From NCBI GenBank assembly GCA_027382625.1, contig JAJKFJ010021700.1, positions 1 through 10,911 on the forward strand: 10,911 nucleotides of DNA. The letters are read 5' to 3'. Of the stretch, positions 1 through 9,168 are shown in pieces (the first letter of the stretch is position 1; every line of letters starts with the position of its first letter). The position numbers were made by a program, and so were the translations under genes. Origin of the DNA: Tetmemena sp. SeJ-2015. Lineage: Eukaryota; Ciliophora; Spirotrichea; Sporadotrichida; Oxytrichidae. Under the pieces are notes generated by a model. That model had not been told where the DNA came from and ran no database searches. It worked only from the letters and a program-made list of their open reading frames with translations.

Positions 1-110
1 CTGCATAAGGAAAGTCATCCTTCTTGTTTTATTATTTCACTTATTTTCTCTAATCAAACTGGTTAAGGAATTACTATTCTTCATTCTCAAAGTAAAATTA
101 ATTTAGCATC

Positions 111-132
111 ATAATTCTTAAAGAAGAATTAT
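111..132. repeat. Perfect 9-bp inverted repeat (hairpin)
   Basis: ATAATTCTT and AAGAATTAT form a perfect 9-bp stem around the four-base loop AAAG. It is followed by a T run (133-139), so a transcript could fold here. In DNA this AT-rich such a hairpin can arise by chance. Confidence 0.5.
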
Positions 133-2410
133 TTTTTTAAATTAACTCAAAATTATGATTCCTTTTTTTAATATTGTAGTAAAGGTTGATGAAGTAGTCT
201 GGTGGTATTTTCTAGGCCTCTAGAAGCACAATTAGTAAAAAGTTTAATTCATAAAATTGCTATAAATATATTCATTTTTAGTTAAGATTTTAAATTTAGT
301 TTATATAAATTATAGAGTGAGAGAGATAAAGTTAAAGGTTATGTTGAATAAAGAGTTTTTAATATGAGGGACAAAAAATACATTAGCCAAATATAAAAAT
401 TAATCTTCAAATTATTTTCATAATTATGAAACAATAGATAAATAAATCAAGCATAAATAAAACTAGTTTTTTGAAACAAAAATAATGAAAAATAAGAAGG
501 TAGCAAAGAAAAGAGTTAAACATTAAAAAATTAAAAGAGGAAAAAATAGTATAGCCATATCTGAAGCTTTTATAACGATGAAATTAAATTTCTTCGATAT
601 AAGTCTCTACAATAAATTTTGTAAAAGAATCAGTAGTGAATTTCTCGAAATTAATTAAATTAGTTGACGACTAAGATAGCCTGGGCTGGGTGTTCCAGCT
701 CTCACTATATTGATTTCATGGTTTAAGTTTTCAAACTTCATCATGCTCTCTCTCAGTGCAATAGTCATAAAATATAAATACATGCTCTACAGATTTTAAT
801 CCTCCACTAAGACTCCCTTTGCGCCTCCTATCCTTATTTAATAACACTAAGAGGATAAAATTTAGAAGCAGGACGCTTATTAGTTCTCCATCTGATCTCT
901 GATAATATCACATAAGTCAGTTGATATGGTACCGCACCCATCTGTAAAGTTTTCCACTCCTTGCTGTGTTTGAACTTTTATGTCTGGATCAATTCTTATT
1001 ATGACATTCTGATTTTACCCCTGAGCGAAGATTTGCTTTGAAGCTGTGAATAGTTGAGCACAACGAGCGAGTGGATATAAAATATGAGAAGAATAAAAAA
1101 AAGAGACATGATATCTGATGAACTCATCTCGTTTTTAAACTTAATTTTGGTTAGAGTGCCAATAAGGAAGCTTGCCAAAGCTCTAGAATTAAAATTTCTT
1201 GATCGTTTTCAAGATAAAATTTGTTTTGAATATCAACTTTCTCCTCTCCTCTTCCTCTTAAGAATTGCACCTGATAAACCAAAAGCAGTTGCCTTTAACT
1301 TGGGAGAGTGAGGCCCCAAGATATCTGTGAAGCTATCCGTTGACTACAATTCCCATCTCGAGAGTGTTTTTCATAATGTTTGTGTGATAGTTTCTGATTA
1401 GGAGTTCCTTTTAGATCTCAACACTTTTTTCTACAGTCTCGCCTCCCCTTACTCTTATTCTTTTTATTGTCTTCTCAGTTTCCCTTTTGTACATGTCATT
1501 AATATAATCAATCAAAGCAAAAAAGGCAACTTAATAAATTAAGTTGGACTATTTCTTAAGAGTCTTCTGCGAAATGAACCTTCAAGAAGCAATCTTATAT
1601 TCAAAAAATTAAACATGGAATATGAAAATGGGGAGAGTTAAATATCTTAGATATTGTGAAATTCTCTCAAGATAAAACTCGTCTGCTCATAAAAGGCATG
1701 TCGGTAAATAAAAAGGCTTGGTGTGAGCGTTAGCTTTCGAACCTCTATCTAAGATTATGCAAAAATTAATATCTATTAATATAAAAGCAATTTAACTTTC
1801 AGGTTACGTTAAATTATAAGAAGGAGCATTTTGTTGATTCGATTTTTGTTCTTCTGACTCCTAATCCTTGAAATCTCTAAGTAGGCTCTAAAGATTTAAA
1901 GTCCTCTGATGAGATCCCACTCAGTTATAAATACACTCAAGCGTCTTTGCTTTGCGATTAAACTTTGGAAGTTCTTTGAAGAGTTGTGAGGAGATCTTTA
2001 GCTGTTTTATCACCAGCCTCTTTATTACATTAGCTTATAGATCTTTGCTCCTCACATCCTACATTTAGCTTCTCATTAGTTCACTATATTCATGTAGGTC
2101 TAAAGGAATTTTAAATTCAAAATAGGAGAATATAAATATGATACTATAATTTTGAGATTAATTAATTTATGTGGTAGGTCGTTGATCAAAGTTTTTATAA
2201 AGTTTTGCTTATCTAGAAGTAAGGCAGCTTCATTTCACATATTAGAGCCATTAACTCAAAATTTATTTTTGCTACTACTTTCTTTTTTTAAATAAACTTT
2301 ATATTTTATTAAAGTATAATTCGTTTTAATACGCGATAGAAAATTTTGTAAATACTCCTTCCTATGATTAATTAAATATTCTCATTAACATTTAAAAAAT
2401 ATATGTGATA

Positions 2411-2429
2411 ATCTTCTTTTTAAGAAGAT
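2411..2429. repeat. Perfect 8-bp inverted repeat (hairpin)
   Basis: ATCTTCTT and AAGAAGAT pair perfectly across a three-base TTT loop. There is no neighbouring gene to attach it to, so its function is unknown. Confidence 0.45.
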
Positions 2430-2620
2430 CATAAATTCGAATTTAAGGAATGTAATACTTCTAAATTCACAAATTAGAAGTTAATTAATAATTTTTCCTT
2501 TTCTTAAATTCATTAGCAGATCAAATTTATTATGCTAATAATATTTAAATTGTTTAACAAATTACATTGAAAACCCTTACCTTTATTGGATAATCACAGG
2601 TCGTAAATTTAATTATGTAT

Positions 2621-2644
2621 CTGGCTATCGATATATATAGCCAG
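2621..2644. repeat. CTGGCTAT/ATAGCCAG inverted repeat
   Basis: An 8-bp perfect stem with a relatively GC-rich base (CTGGC/GCCAG) surrounds the loop CGATATAT. It stands out because the surrounding few hundred bases are almost purely A and T. It could be a protein binding site or a chance structure. Confidence 0.45.
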
Positions 2645-4871
2645 TATTATATATTCCTAAAAATTTAAAATTACTAAAATAGACCTTAAAAGGCAGGACC
2701 TAAAGTGAATTATTGATAATCTCTGCCCTAGTCATGAAATTTAAATTTATTTTATTTGTAAAAAATGTCTTAATAATTTGTAAGTAGCTCTCTAAGCTCA
2801 TCACTATCGCTGACTAAAATCTTGTATCTAGATTAATCCTTTATCTCTAGCATCAACACTTTCAGAAACTCTTTTTTCTCCTCTTCATCTTATATTTTTG
2901 CGAATATTTATTGCTTTTCTTGAAATTTACCATTCTCACCGTCGAATTATCTTCTAATGGCTTGGGTCATTTGCAGAGCACTGTATAGGCTCTAGGATTC
3001 TAAAAGCTCCTGATAGCGCTCAAGTCTGCTTAAATTTTATTTAAATTTAATCTCTAAATTTGCCTAGTAGCTCGTCATCTGCTTGTAATTTCAGGTAAAG
3101 CACTTAGTTGTTGTTAACAGCGTTCGTCAAATAGTGATTCTCGGGGAATATACAAAGAGATGGAATTTTCATTCGGGGATAAAAATAAATTGATAATCTT
3201 TAATTAAATTAAATTTTCTCGTTTGTGGTATTTGAGGAATTTATTAGATATTAGATAAAAGGATAAAATCAAAATATGAGTCTTTGATACGATTTAAAAG
3301 TTAAAGTAACATTAAAAGAACCTTATTTATAACTTATGATGGGATTTTAATTTAGAGATGGATAATTTCACACTTATCTCCAAAATTAAAATGAATAATT
3401 GATTAGAAAAAACTCATTTTTTTAAATGATGAATTCTGAGCTTTTCTTTTTAAACTCAAAAATTTTCAGTTTAATGAATGCTGCAACCTTTTTATGTAAT
3501 TCTTTTAAGTCTCAATTTAAATCCATAAGAAGAGTAAATTCCATAAATAATATTGTTGATGATTGTCGTTTTATGAAACTGGCAAGGGTTAGAGAGCTCT
3601 AAGACAACTCTAATCATATGTCCATGTAAAAATAAAAGTTGTTTAAATCCAGTGTTCTTTGGCTTTTTATAATGTATTTTAAGAGATTTCACCCAACTTA
3701 AAAGAATTGAGAGAAATTGTTTTTTTTAACTTCCTCGTATCTCTACATTAAATAATACATGTTCATATCATAGATAGATTTATTTTTTTAATTTAATTTT
3801 TGAAAAAGTGTCTTGTTGAAATATTAATTTTCTTATCGATGTTCTTCAAGATTACTTAAAAAAATAAATTTTTTTTCTTAAGTCGAGTAATAAAGTTCAA
3901 AAGGACATTTTTTTCTAGGGAGAATTTGATTTTTTTTACTTACTCAAAGTTGCTTTTATATTAAAAATGCTATAGAATTATGGAATTCTAAATTAAGAGT
4001 GAGATAATTATAAATATCTCTACTTAGAACTATCTCTGTTTGGCCTTTCTTTTCTATTAAAAATAAGATTCTCTTTAATTGGCATATTTATAGAATTGGA
4101 TATTTTTGGCTTCCTTCTCTCATCAACTTAAAATTGTTATAGAAATGAATTATCATCCACAAGATGTCTATCTCCTCGGAATCTTTCATAAAATACAAAT
4201 AAGTAGCTTTAATAGTTAAATCTATTCTGATAGAGACAGTAATCATGTGTAAGTTATTGTGAGTGAACGGACCTTATCCATTTAAATCAATTATAGAGGA
4301 AATTAAATTTTGATTGAAGAGACTTTACTATTATTCTTAAAGATTAAAACCCCATAATATGATAAGAAAGTGAAAATAAGTTGTGTTTATTAATTTCTTT
4401 ATTAATTCTTATAATCATGCTAACTTTTAACCTTAAACAGGCAATCTAAAGTCTTCTAGGAAGGTGACGTCTGTCTCATATTCCTCTGAATTTTATACCA
4501 GCTTTCTCTATCTCAGATAACTGTAAACTTTAAAAAGCGAGACTTTAGAGTGCCTCTCTCCACGTATTTTAGATCAAGTTGAAGTTTTGGCAATTCATAC
4601 TGACAAGAGTCACTACATTCATACCACAGAGTCAATATGAAACAGAGATAGGGCGGATCATGTTGTATTTTTTTATAAACATTATCTTTATTTCTTATTA
4701 TGGTATTTTAATGATTGTCGAAAGTGAATTCAGCACTCAATAATTATTCTTTATTACGATATTAGAATTGAATATTAAAATTTTTCCAGAATCCAAATTA
4801 ATTCCTAATCATTAATCAATCAATAATTAAATCAATCACTAATTAAATCCCTCTATCCTTAAATTCCAACT

Positions 4872-5039
4872 TTAGTTAAATCGACCACTAGTACCTTCTA
4901 TTATTAACCCTACCACTGACAAATTATTAAACGACTTAATATTAAAATCGATCTAAAAGTTAAATCGGTCACTAGTACCTCCTATTATAGAACCAACCAC
5001 TGACCGATTCATCTATTAATAATTGCTTCTTAATTATAT
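4872..5039 (+). repeat. Two AT-rich 84-bp tandem repeats related to the downstream 86-bp repeats
   Basis: Unit 1 starts at 4872 and unit 2 at 4956. The first 50 or so bases of each unit match at roughly five in six positions, then diverge. Read in plus frame 1 with TAA/TAG as Gln, both units give a similar peptide: LNRPLVPSIINPTTD, then LNRSLVPPIIEPTTD. Several differences are synonymous (CGA/CGG, CCT/CCA, ATT/ATA), as expected if this was once translated. The TCCTATTATAG core lies 24 bases after the unit start, the same offset as in the repeats at 6098-6527, so the two sets are probably related despite their different base composition. Whether this stretch is now translated is not known. Confidence 0.6.
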
Positions 5040-5282
5040 AACTTAACTCATAATTAATTCCAGTCAGAGTCTGATCTTATAACAGACCTTATCATTATCC
5101 AATCAGTGACTAATACATTTAATAACTTTAACAACTTTAATAATAGACTGTGACTAAACCAGCTTTAATAACTTATATCCTTATCGCACTTTAATCTCTA
5201 ACTCTATTTTAATAATTGACTAAGTTCAGTCCTATTATAGTGCCTTCCTTTGGAGGAGATTATTTCAACTCTATCTCTTTGA
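5040..5282. other. Transition from AT-rich to more GC-rich DNA, no clear gene
   Basis: The sequence shifts from A/T with C-rich interruptions to a mixed composition. An isolated copy of the repeat core, TCCTATTATAG, lies at 5230-5240. All plus frames contain peptides that look plausible once TAA/TAG are read as Gln, so none can be chosen without homology evidence. Confidence 0.4.
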
Positions 5283-6027
5283 CTTGCAACTCGACTATGT
5301 CATCTTGACTTGCTTCCATCACATCCCGAATCTCAACTTATTTACTCCTATCCTATTTTGATACCTCCTATCTCTGTTCCTATTTTAGACCCTGCTCTGT
5401 CAAAGTTGAAAATAGAACTTGACTTTGGATGGGAAGTTTGCAATCTCATCTCAGAGAGCAACTACAGGAGGGAGCTTTAGCCAAAGCTTGGATATGTGGC
5501 TTGTCTTTGTATCAAGTTTAGTGTCGTCCAAAGGAACAGATATACCTGAGGTGCCCTTCAAATGACTTTCAAAGTTTATGAGAGTAGTTCTGTCCTTCTT
5601 AAAGTTGTTCCAAGCATAGGCAGTGCTACGCACTCTACTGAAGAGAGGCATCACTATTACTCGGCCTTAGGTCTGGTATTGAAATAGGAACAACTTTTTG
5701 AAAGGGTTCCAGGGTATACTCAGGTTCTATCTACCCTTTAGAAAGTTATCCGAGATCGAGTTGGATATAGAGATGTTCCAGAGCTGAGCATACCTAAGGA
5801 GCAGTTTTATGAATGTGGTTCTAGATGCTGAAGGATATCGAGGTCGTTATGAGTTGACATCAGATATTTAGTGAAAGGCTTGTAGATGAGGAATCCACTC
5901 AAGTTGAAGGTTCAAGATAAGTTCGATTCAGAGCAAGTCAGGACAGAGGACGAACTTTTGGTGACGCTATGCAAAGGGGATGAGCGTCTCTGATATTAAG
6001 ATGCTGCTCTTGATATTCAGCTAGACA

Positions 6028-6097
6028 AAAGTTGCTCCAGTGTCAGGTCAGACTTTGGCAGATTCTTGGAAAAGTTGTTTGAGATCAAGTAAGTCAT
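6028..6097 (+). repeat. Degenerate, shortened copy of the 86-bp repeat
   Basis: This segment begins with AAAGTTGCTC like the full units and keeps pieces such as GGCAGATTCTTGGAAAAGTTG and GAGATCAAG in the same order, but it lacks the central CCTATAATAGAAC core. It looks like an older unit that lost its middle. Confidence 0.45.
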
Positions 6098-6527
6098 AAA
6101 GTTGCTCTTGCATGAGGCAGGTCCTATAATAGAACGAGCACCTGCCAAGTTTTAAGAGAGCGAGTTGAAACAGACCAATTCAAAAAGTTGCTCAGGTATG
6201 AGTTGAATCCCATAATAGGACTTGCACCTGCCAAGTTGTAAGTGAACAAGTTGAGTCAGACTGATTCAAAAAAGTTGCTCGGGTCTGAGGCAAGTCCTAT
6301 AATAGAACGGGCATCTGCCAAGTTTTAAGAGATCAAGTTGAGTTAGACCGATTCAAAAGTTGATCTTGTCTGAGTCAGCTCCTATAATAGAACTTGCTCC
6401 TGTCAAGTTGTCAGAGTTCAGGATTAGCCAAATTAATTCTAAAGTTGCCCAAGGACGAGTCAAATCCGATAATAGAACATGCACCTGCCAAGTCTTGCTC
6501 TCGTCCAACTCAAACGTGACCGAATGT
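6098..6527 (+). repeat. Five tandem ~86-bp repeats encoding a 29-residue PIIE motif
   Basis: Units begin with AAAGTTG at 6098, 6184, 6271, 6356 and 6441, giving periods of 86, 87, 85 and 85. Each carries a CCTATAATAGAAC-type core 24-26 bases in, then a CCTGCCAAGTT-type box, and the first four end in an AATTC- or GATTC-like box before an A run. Translated with TAA/TAG as Gln, every unit has the pattern KLL..E..PII..APAK, usually followed by F/L-Q-E and a TDSK-like end. Units B and C are in one frame and A and D in another, because the junction A runs are 5, 6 and 4 long. Unit E is in a third frame. Gln positions alternate between CAG and TAG among units. The last unit overlaps the 3' end of the opposing transposase gene at 6510. 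Alternatives are subterminal transposon repeats or a non-coding satellite. Confidence 0.85.
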
Positions 6528-9004
6528 CAAAGTTTAAATCCAGGACTTGATGCTGAATAACCACAATGACTGAGTCTGGGTTTAGTCCAGCTCTTTGATG
6601 CTCTGAGCTATCACTTTCACCAACTGCTCTCTAAAGTTGTAAAGTCAGCACAACTACTCAACCCTCTTCTCATTCAACTTACTTGCTTTCAACTCGAGCG
6701 CTCTTAACTTTTCGTTTCAAGTATCCGAATAATTGCTCCACTGGATTCAACCAGGGTGAGTACTGCGCGTTGAACAGGACATGACACTTCAACAACTTGC
6801 AAGTCTCTAAGACCTGAGAGTGGCGGTGAATCACCGCATTGTCCATGAAGAGCAGAACATCCTTGTCTTTAGTCTGTGGAGAGGATCTTACACTGAACAG
6901 AGTTCTGTACACAAAGTTCTCAAAGACAGTGGAGTCTACTCCTCCCTCCAAGATTTGAGTTGCAATGACTTGGTCTTGAGAGATCGCTGATAGCAGCGAC
7001 ATGGAATACTACTGCTGCCTCTTCCTATCTTTCTCCCTGCACAGTCTCTGTGCCACTTGTCCGTACTTTCCCAGAGCTCTGTTCAACTCGGCGCGAGCTA
7101 GCTCGATTCTGTTGACTGTGCTGCTATGACGACGTTCCACTCCTCCACTCAACTCTTTGCTCCCATCTTCAGACAGTGCAGCTACAAGTTGAACTTGCAA
7201 AGGTCTTACCTTCAGAGTCACTGTCAGCACTCCTCTCACTCTCTCTGTCTGAGTTGGAGAGTGGTCCACTGTTGATTGAGTCGAGTGAAGCAGCTCGTGA
7301 TCTTCGCTTGGAACTAGATTAGAGTTGCTCGTCATCATCCTCCACCACTGGAGTGAGCTGAGCATGTTCACGCACCGACTGAACTTGGTTCGAACCTACA
7401 ACATACGTTGAACATTCCAAGCACTTACTTGCAGAACTGATCAATTCAAACTAGTCAATCCTCCTCCTCACTGCACTTAACTCTTGTCGTTACAGCTCTT
7501 GCACTTGATGTCTACGAGGTGTTGCAAGTTACTCTGGAGCAAGGTCGCTTCTATGCGAGGTGTTATGGAACAACTCTCGTTCAAGACTGTTGAGACTTTG
7601 CTCCTCATCTTCAAAATCTTCTTCGAACTCATCTCCGTTATTAGCATCTCCAACTTATGGATTGCGACAACCAAGTCCGTGCTCGAGTTATTGCTAGAGT
7701 TGTCGCTGAACGACTTTCGTATTGATTGTCCACTGTCGCTTACTTATTTAGTCCGAACGAAAGTTGCTCTCATCGATGCTGATGATTACAAACTCTTCGA
7801 ATAGAAACTGCGCAAGCAACCTTGAAACCCAAAGTCGCTTCTCGTCAAACTGAGGATCCTTGTACTTGAGGTTCGCGCTGTGTAAGCCACCGAACTGCAA
7901 CTTGAAATCCTCTTTCAAGAACTTGCCCAGAGTGCTTTAGCAAGGGACTGAGTTTGCAAGTGAGCGTGAGCCAGCTCTACTGGCATGCAAGTGAGATGCT
8001 TGCTCTTCTTTATTCTCCTCCTATAGAGCCAACTCTCGTTCCATCTTCTGTCTGAGTATGTCTTGCTCAATGCCAGCTCTCAAACCTTCCAAAGTTACTT
8101 TATGAACTCCAGTAAGTTCGAGTCTCCTCTGTATAGCTTCGCACAACTCTACTCGACTGTAACCGCGTGGTCCTGGTCTGACTTATCCTCTGCTCCTCCT
8201 GGTTTGATCTTTGAGCATGCACTTGCACTTGACTATGATGGCCCGGACAACATCAAGCGAAATCTTTGCCTCTCTTGCAATCAGCTTGGGTTTGACCAGT
8301 TCTTGGAAGTATAGACGCTTAACAAGCTACTCCTTCTCAAATCACTTCTGAACTCTGCGTTTAAGTCTGGGTTGATTTATGAGTTGCTCCAACTCGGGTT
8401 CCAGTGTTGGGACTTCTCTGTTTAGGATCGCATCAAGAGCTCTCTACACGGGATCAAATACCTCCGTGTTGTTGTTAAGTTAGGCACTGGAGTTAAGTTG
8501 TGCGAACTAGCTCTGCTAACCTTGAACTGATCTTCTTTGCGCTTTCATATCTTTGATTCTTAGGTACAAGGTCCTCAAGTACTCGATCAGTACTTCATCC
8601 GTTTCAAAGTTGCAAACTTCAAGGATCAAGTTCAACTTGTTCTCAACATCGATCTGAGGCAAGTCAATTATCAAACCACCTTCGAGAGCTAAGCAGGAAG
8701 TTGGTATGCGCATGTGATGCAGCTGTCGGGTTGTCGAGTACTCTTTCTTAGTTGCGGTGAAAGTGTGAGTGAAGTTCCTGCCAATCACGACTGGTGTCCA
8801 TAGCACAATCGTCTTGCGCTTATCTTAGAGCAGGCTCTCACGCATTGGTTCCTGAGCTTGAGTATGGAGGAGAGAGTTGGAGATGATTGACTCACTCCTG
8901 TCGCTGAGTTGACTGCGATCGAGGCTACTCTCGTTGCTCTGGGCTGGACTACGGGACAAGAGGTTGGAGGCAGCGTTCACCGTTCGCTTGAAGCGAGTCC
9001 ACAT
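6510..9004 (-). CDS. IS630/Tc1-family DD34E transposase (TAA/TAG read as Gln; introns)
   Basis: Cut-and-paste DDE transposase, predicted to excise and insert its own element in the nucleus. Exons are about 9004-7210, 7181-6683 and 6630-6510, giving about 804 codons plus TGA. Domains: residues 1-60 are Ser/Gln-rich; 61-221 are an unrecognised domain; 222-263 and about 276-315 are helix-turn-helix-like; STLGKFLK is at 357; the first catalytic Asp is D411 in SIDESNF; the second is D712 in LLFMDNAVIH; Glu747 lies in YSPWLNPVEQLF. D712 and E747 have 34 residues between them, the Tc1-type DD34E spacing. The C-terminus (KEQLVK...SIKSWIQTL) matches the second copy at 10641. About 20 in-frame TAA/TAG occur, for example at 8516, 7688 and 7009, the last between conserved residues RQQ and YSM. 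Oddities are one in-frame TGA at 8342-8344 and about 210 extra acidic residues between D411 and D712. The ATG at 9004 follows an AT-rich tract; an upstream start at 9167 with two more introns is possible. The family call is firm; the exon details are not. Confidence 0.85.
6631..6682 (-). other. Predicted 52-nt spliceosomal intron in the transposase C-terminus
   Basis: On the minus strand the donor is AA|GTAAGT and the acceptor is ACAACTTTAG. A branch-point-like CTGAC lies 17 bases before the 3' end of the intron. Removing it restores a C-terminus that aligns residue by residue with the second transposase: KEQLVK...KSWIQTL...V stop here, against KLQLVK...KKWLQTL...V stop there. Without splicing the protein would run into a TGA three codons past the TAA at 6679. 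The intron splits a Lys codon after its second base, exactly as in the second copy. Confidence 0.85.
7182..7209 (-). other. Predicted intron, 28 nt, acceptor uncertain
   Basis: The donor GAAG|GTAAGA on the minus strand is a strong match to a splice donor, and a reading-frame change is required at this point. The upstream exon is open in one frame until TGA at 7169, while the conserved RQQ-YSMSLLSAIS block lies in another. Ending at TTGTAG gives 28 nt and corrects the frame. Acceptors giving 16, 43 or about 112 nt would also restore the frame, so the 3' end is not settled. Confidence 0.6.
7396..7428 (-). other. Possible 33-nt in-frame intron
   Basis: On the minus strand GTAAGTGCTTGG begins an interval ending in GTTGTAG. 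Both ends match the other predicted introns. Its length is a multiple of three, so the reading frame is the same with or without splicing and the sequence alone cannot decide. If it is removed, the transposase loses 11 residues from the acidic insertion. Confidence 0.45.
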
Positions 9005-9007
9005 CTT

Positions 9008-9121
9008 TACTATAATATAATTATAATTATTATCGAGTTTGATTACCTTGTATCCACTGACTCTGATCTTAATCAATGACTCGAACTAAGTTGCAACAGA
9101 GTCAAGTTGAGCTAACATTAC
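9008..9121 (-). promoter_or_regulatory. AT-rich leader of the transposase gene, possibly containing 5' introns
   Basis: Just upstream of the ATG at 9004 lies a run of almost only A and T (9008-9033), in sharp contrast to the GC-richer gene, as is common upstream of ciliate genes. Two GTAA...TAG intervals also fit introns: 9010-9046 (37 nt) and 9086-9121 (36 nt). If both are spliced, the frame extends upstream to an ATG at 9165-9167 and adds a short Gln-rich N-terminus. The choice between promoter plus leader and 5' exons cannot be made from sequence alone. Confidence 0.35.
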
Positions 9122-9168
9122 CCGAATCACTTGCTACTTGCTGAGGTATTCTCAACTACCTCCTCATA

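Larger units (their letters stand above)
1..4871. other. AT-rich region without a supportable gene
   Basis: This stretch is strongly AT-rich with many homopolymer A and T runs. Because TAA and TAG appear to be sense codons here, only TGA limits reading frames, and in DNA of this composition TGA-free frames of 100-200 codons are expected by chance on either strand. TGA is not visibly depleted in the one frame followed throughout (plus frame 1), where it occurs about once in 50 codons. Base composition rises somewhat around 660-1060 and 1310-1470, but no recognisable domain was found there. No rRNA, tRNA or long tandem repeat was seen. Short perfect hairpins are listed separately. It is most simply intergenic or germline-type spacer DNA, though a fast-evolving AT-rich gene cannot be excluded by eye. 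Confidence 0.6.
5283..6527 (+). pseudogene. Possible decayed or frameshifted protein-coding locus, unknown product
   Basis: The plus strand is purine-rich and more GC-rich than the left flank, as expected of a sense strand. With TAA/TAG as Gln, plus frame 0 (codons starting at multiples of 3) is free of TGA over 5283-5546 and 5550-5828. The second piece reads as a plausible soluble protein, for example FERVPGYTQVLSTLQKVIRD near 5698-5757. TGA interrupts frame 0 at 5547, 5829, 5850 and about 5988. It is not depleted against chance, and competing frames also look plausible in places (a 50-codon frame with an ATG at 5429). From 6012 the reading enters the 29-residue repeats, whose units sit in three different frames. 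No family was recognised. It may be a relic of a gene, a gene with unrecognised short introns, or a real gene carrying homopolymer errors. It runs convergently into the 3' end of the transposase gene. Confidence 0.3.

Noticed and set aside
1084..1311. Plus-strand 75-codon ORF beginning MRRIKKRDMISDELIS
   Set aside because: It is of a length expected about once by chance in this much AT-rich DNA, shows no recognisable domain, and the neighbouring frames look equally protein-like. It is not excluded as a gene, but it is not supportable.
3492..3692. Minus-strand 66-codon ORF in AT-rich DNA
   Set aside because: Short, low complexity, no motif, no composition change at its borders.
4468..5106. 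Plus frame 1 free of TGA for about 210 codons
   Set aside because: With TAA/TAG as sense codons, a few TGA-free frames of this length are expected by chance in the AT-rich half. Only the repeat pair inside it is reported.
5451..5654. Minus-strand ORF of 67 codons
   Set aside because: It lies opposite the purine-rich plus strand and shows no motif; probably a shadow frame.
5283..6216. Reading TGA as Trp (as in karyorelict or Condylostoma codes) to join plus frame 0 into one long ORF
   Set aside because: The joined frame would use TGA for nearly all Trp, unlike the transposases, which use TGG and end at TGA. TGA frequency there is at the chance level. With three sense stops any frame looks open, so the argument is circular. 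It remains a possibility only.
7387..7397. GGTTCGAACC, resembling a tRNA B box
   Set aside because: It is a palindrome at the edge of a predicted intron. No A box or cloverleaf was found around it on either strand.
7477..7674. Minus-strand ORF of 65 codons
   Set aside because: It is a different frame from the continuous transposase frame that covers the same bases.
7484..7804. Plus-strand ORF of 106 codons (MSLQLLHLMSTRCC)
   Set aside because: It is the antisense of the transposase exon holding the first catalytic Asp. The minus strand explains the sequence.
8063..8314. Plus-strand ORF of 83 codons
   Set aside because: Antisense of the transposase HTH region.
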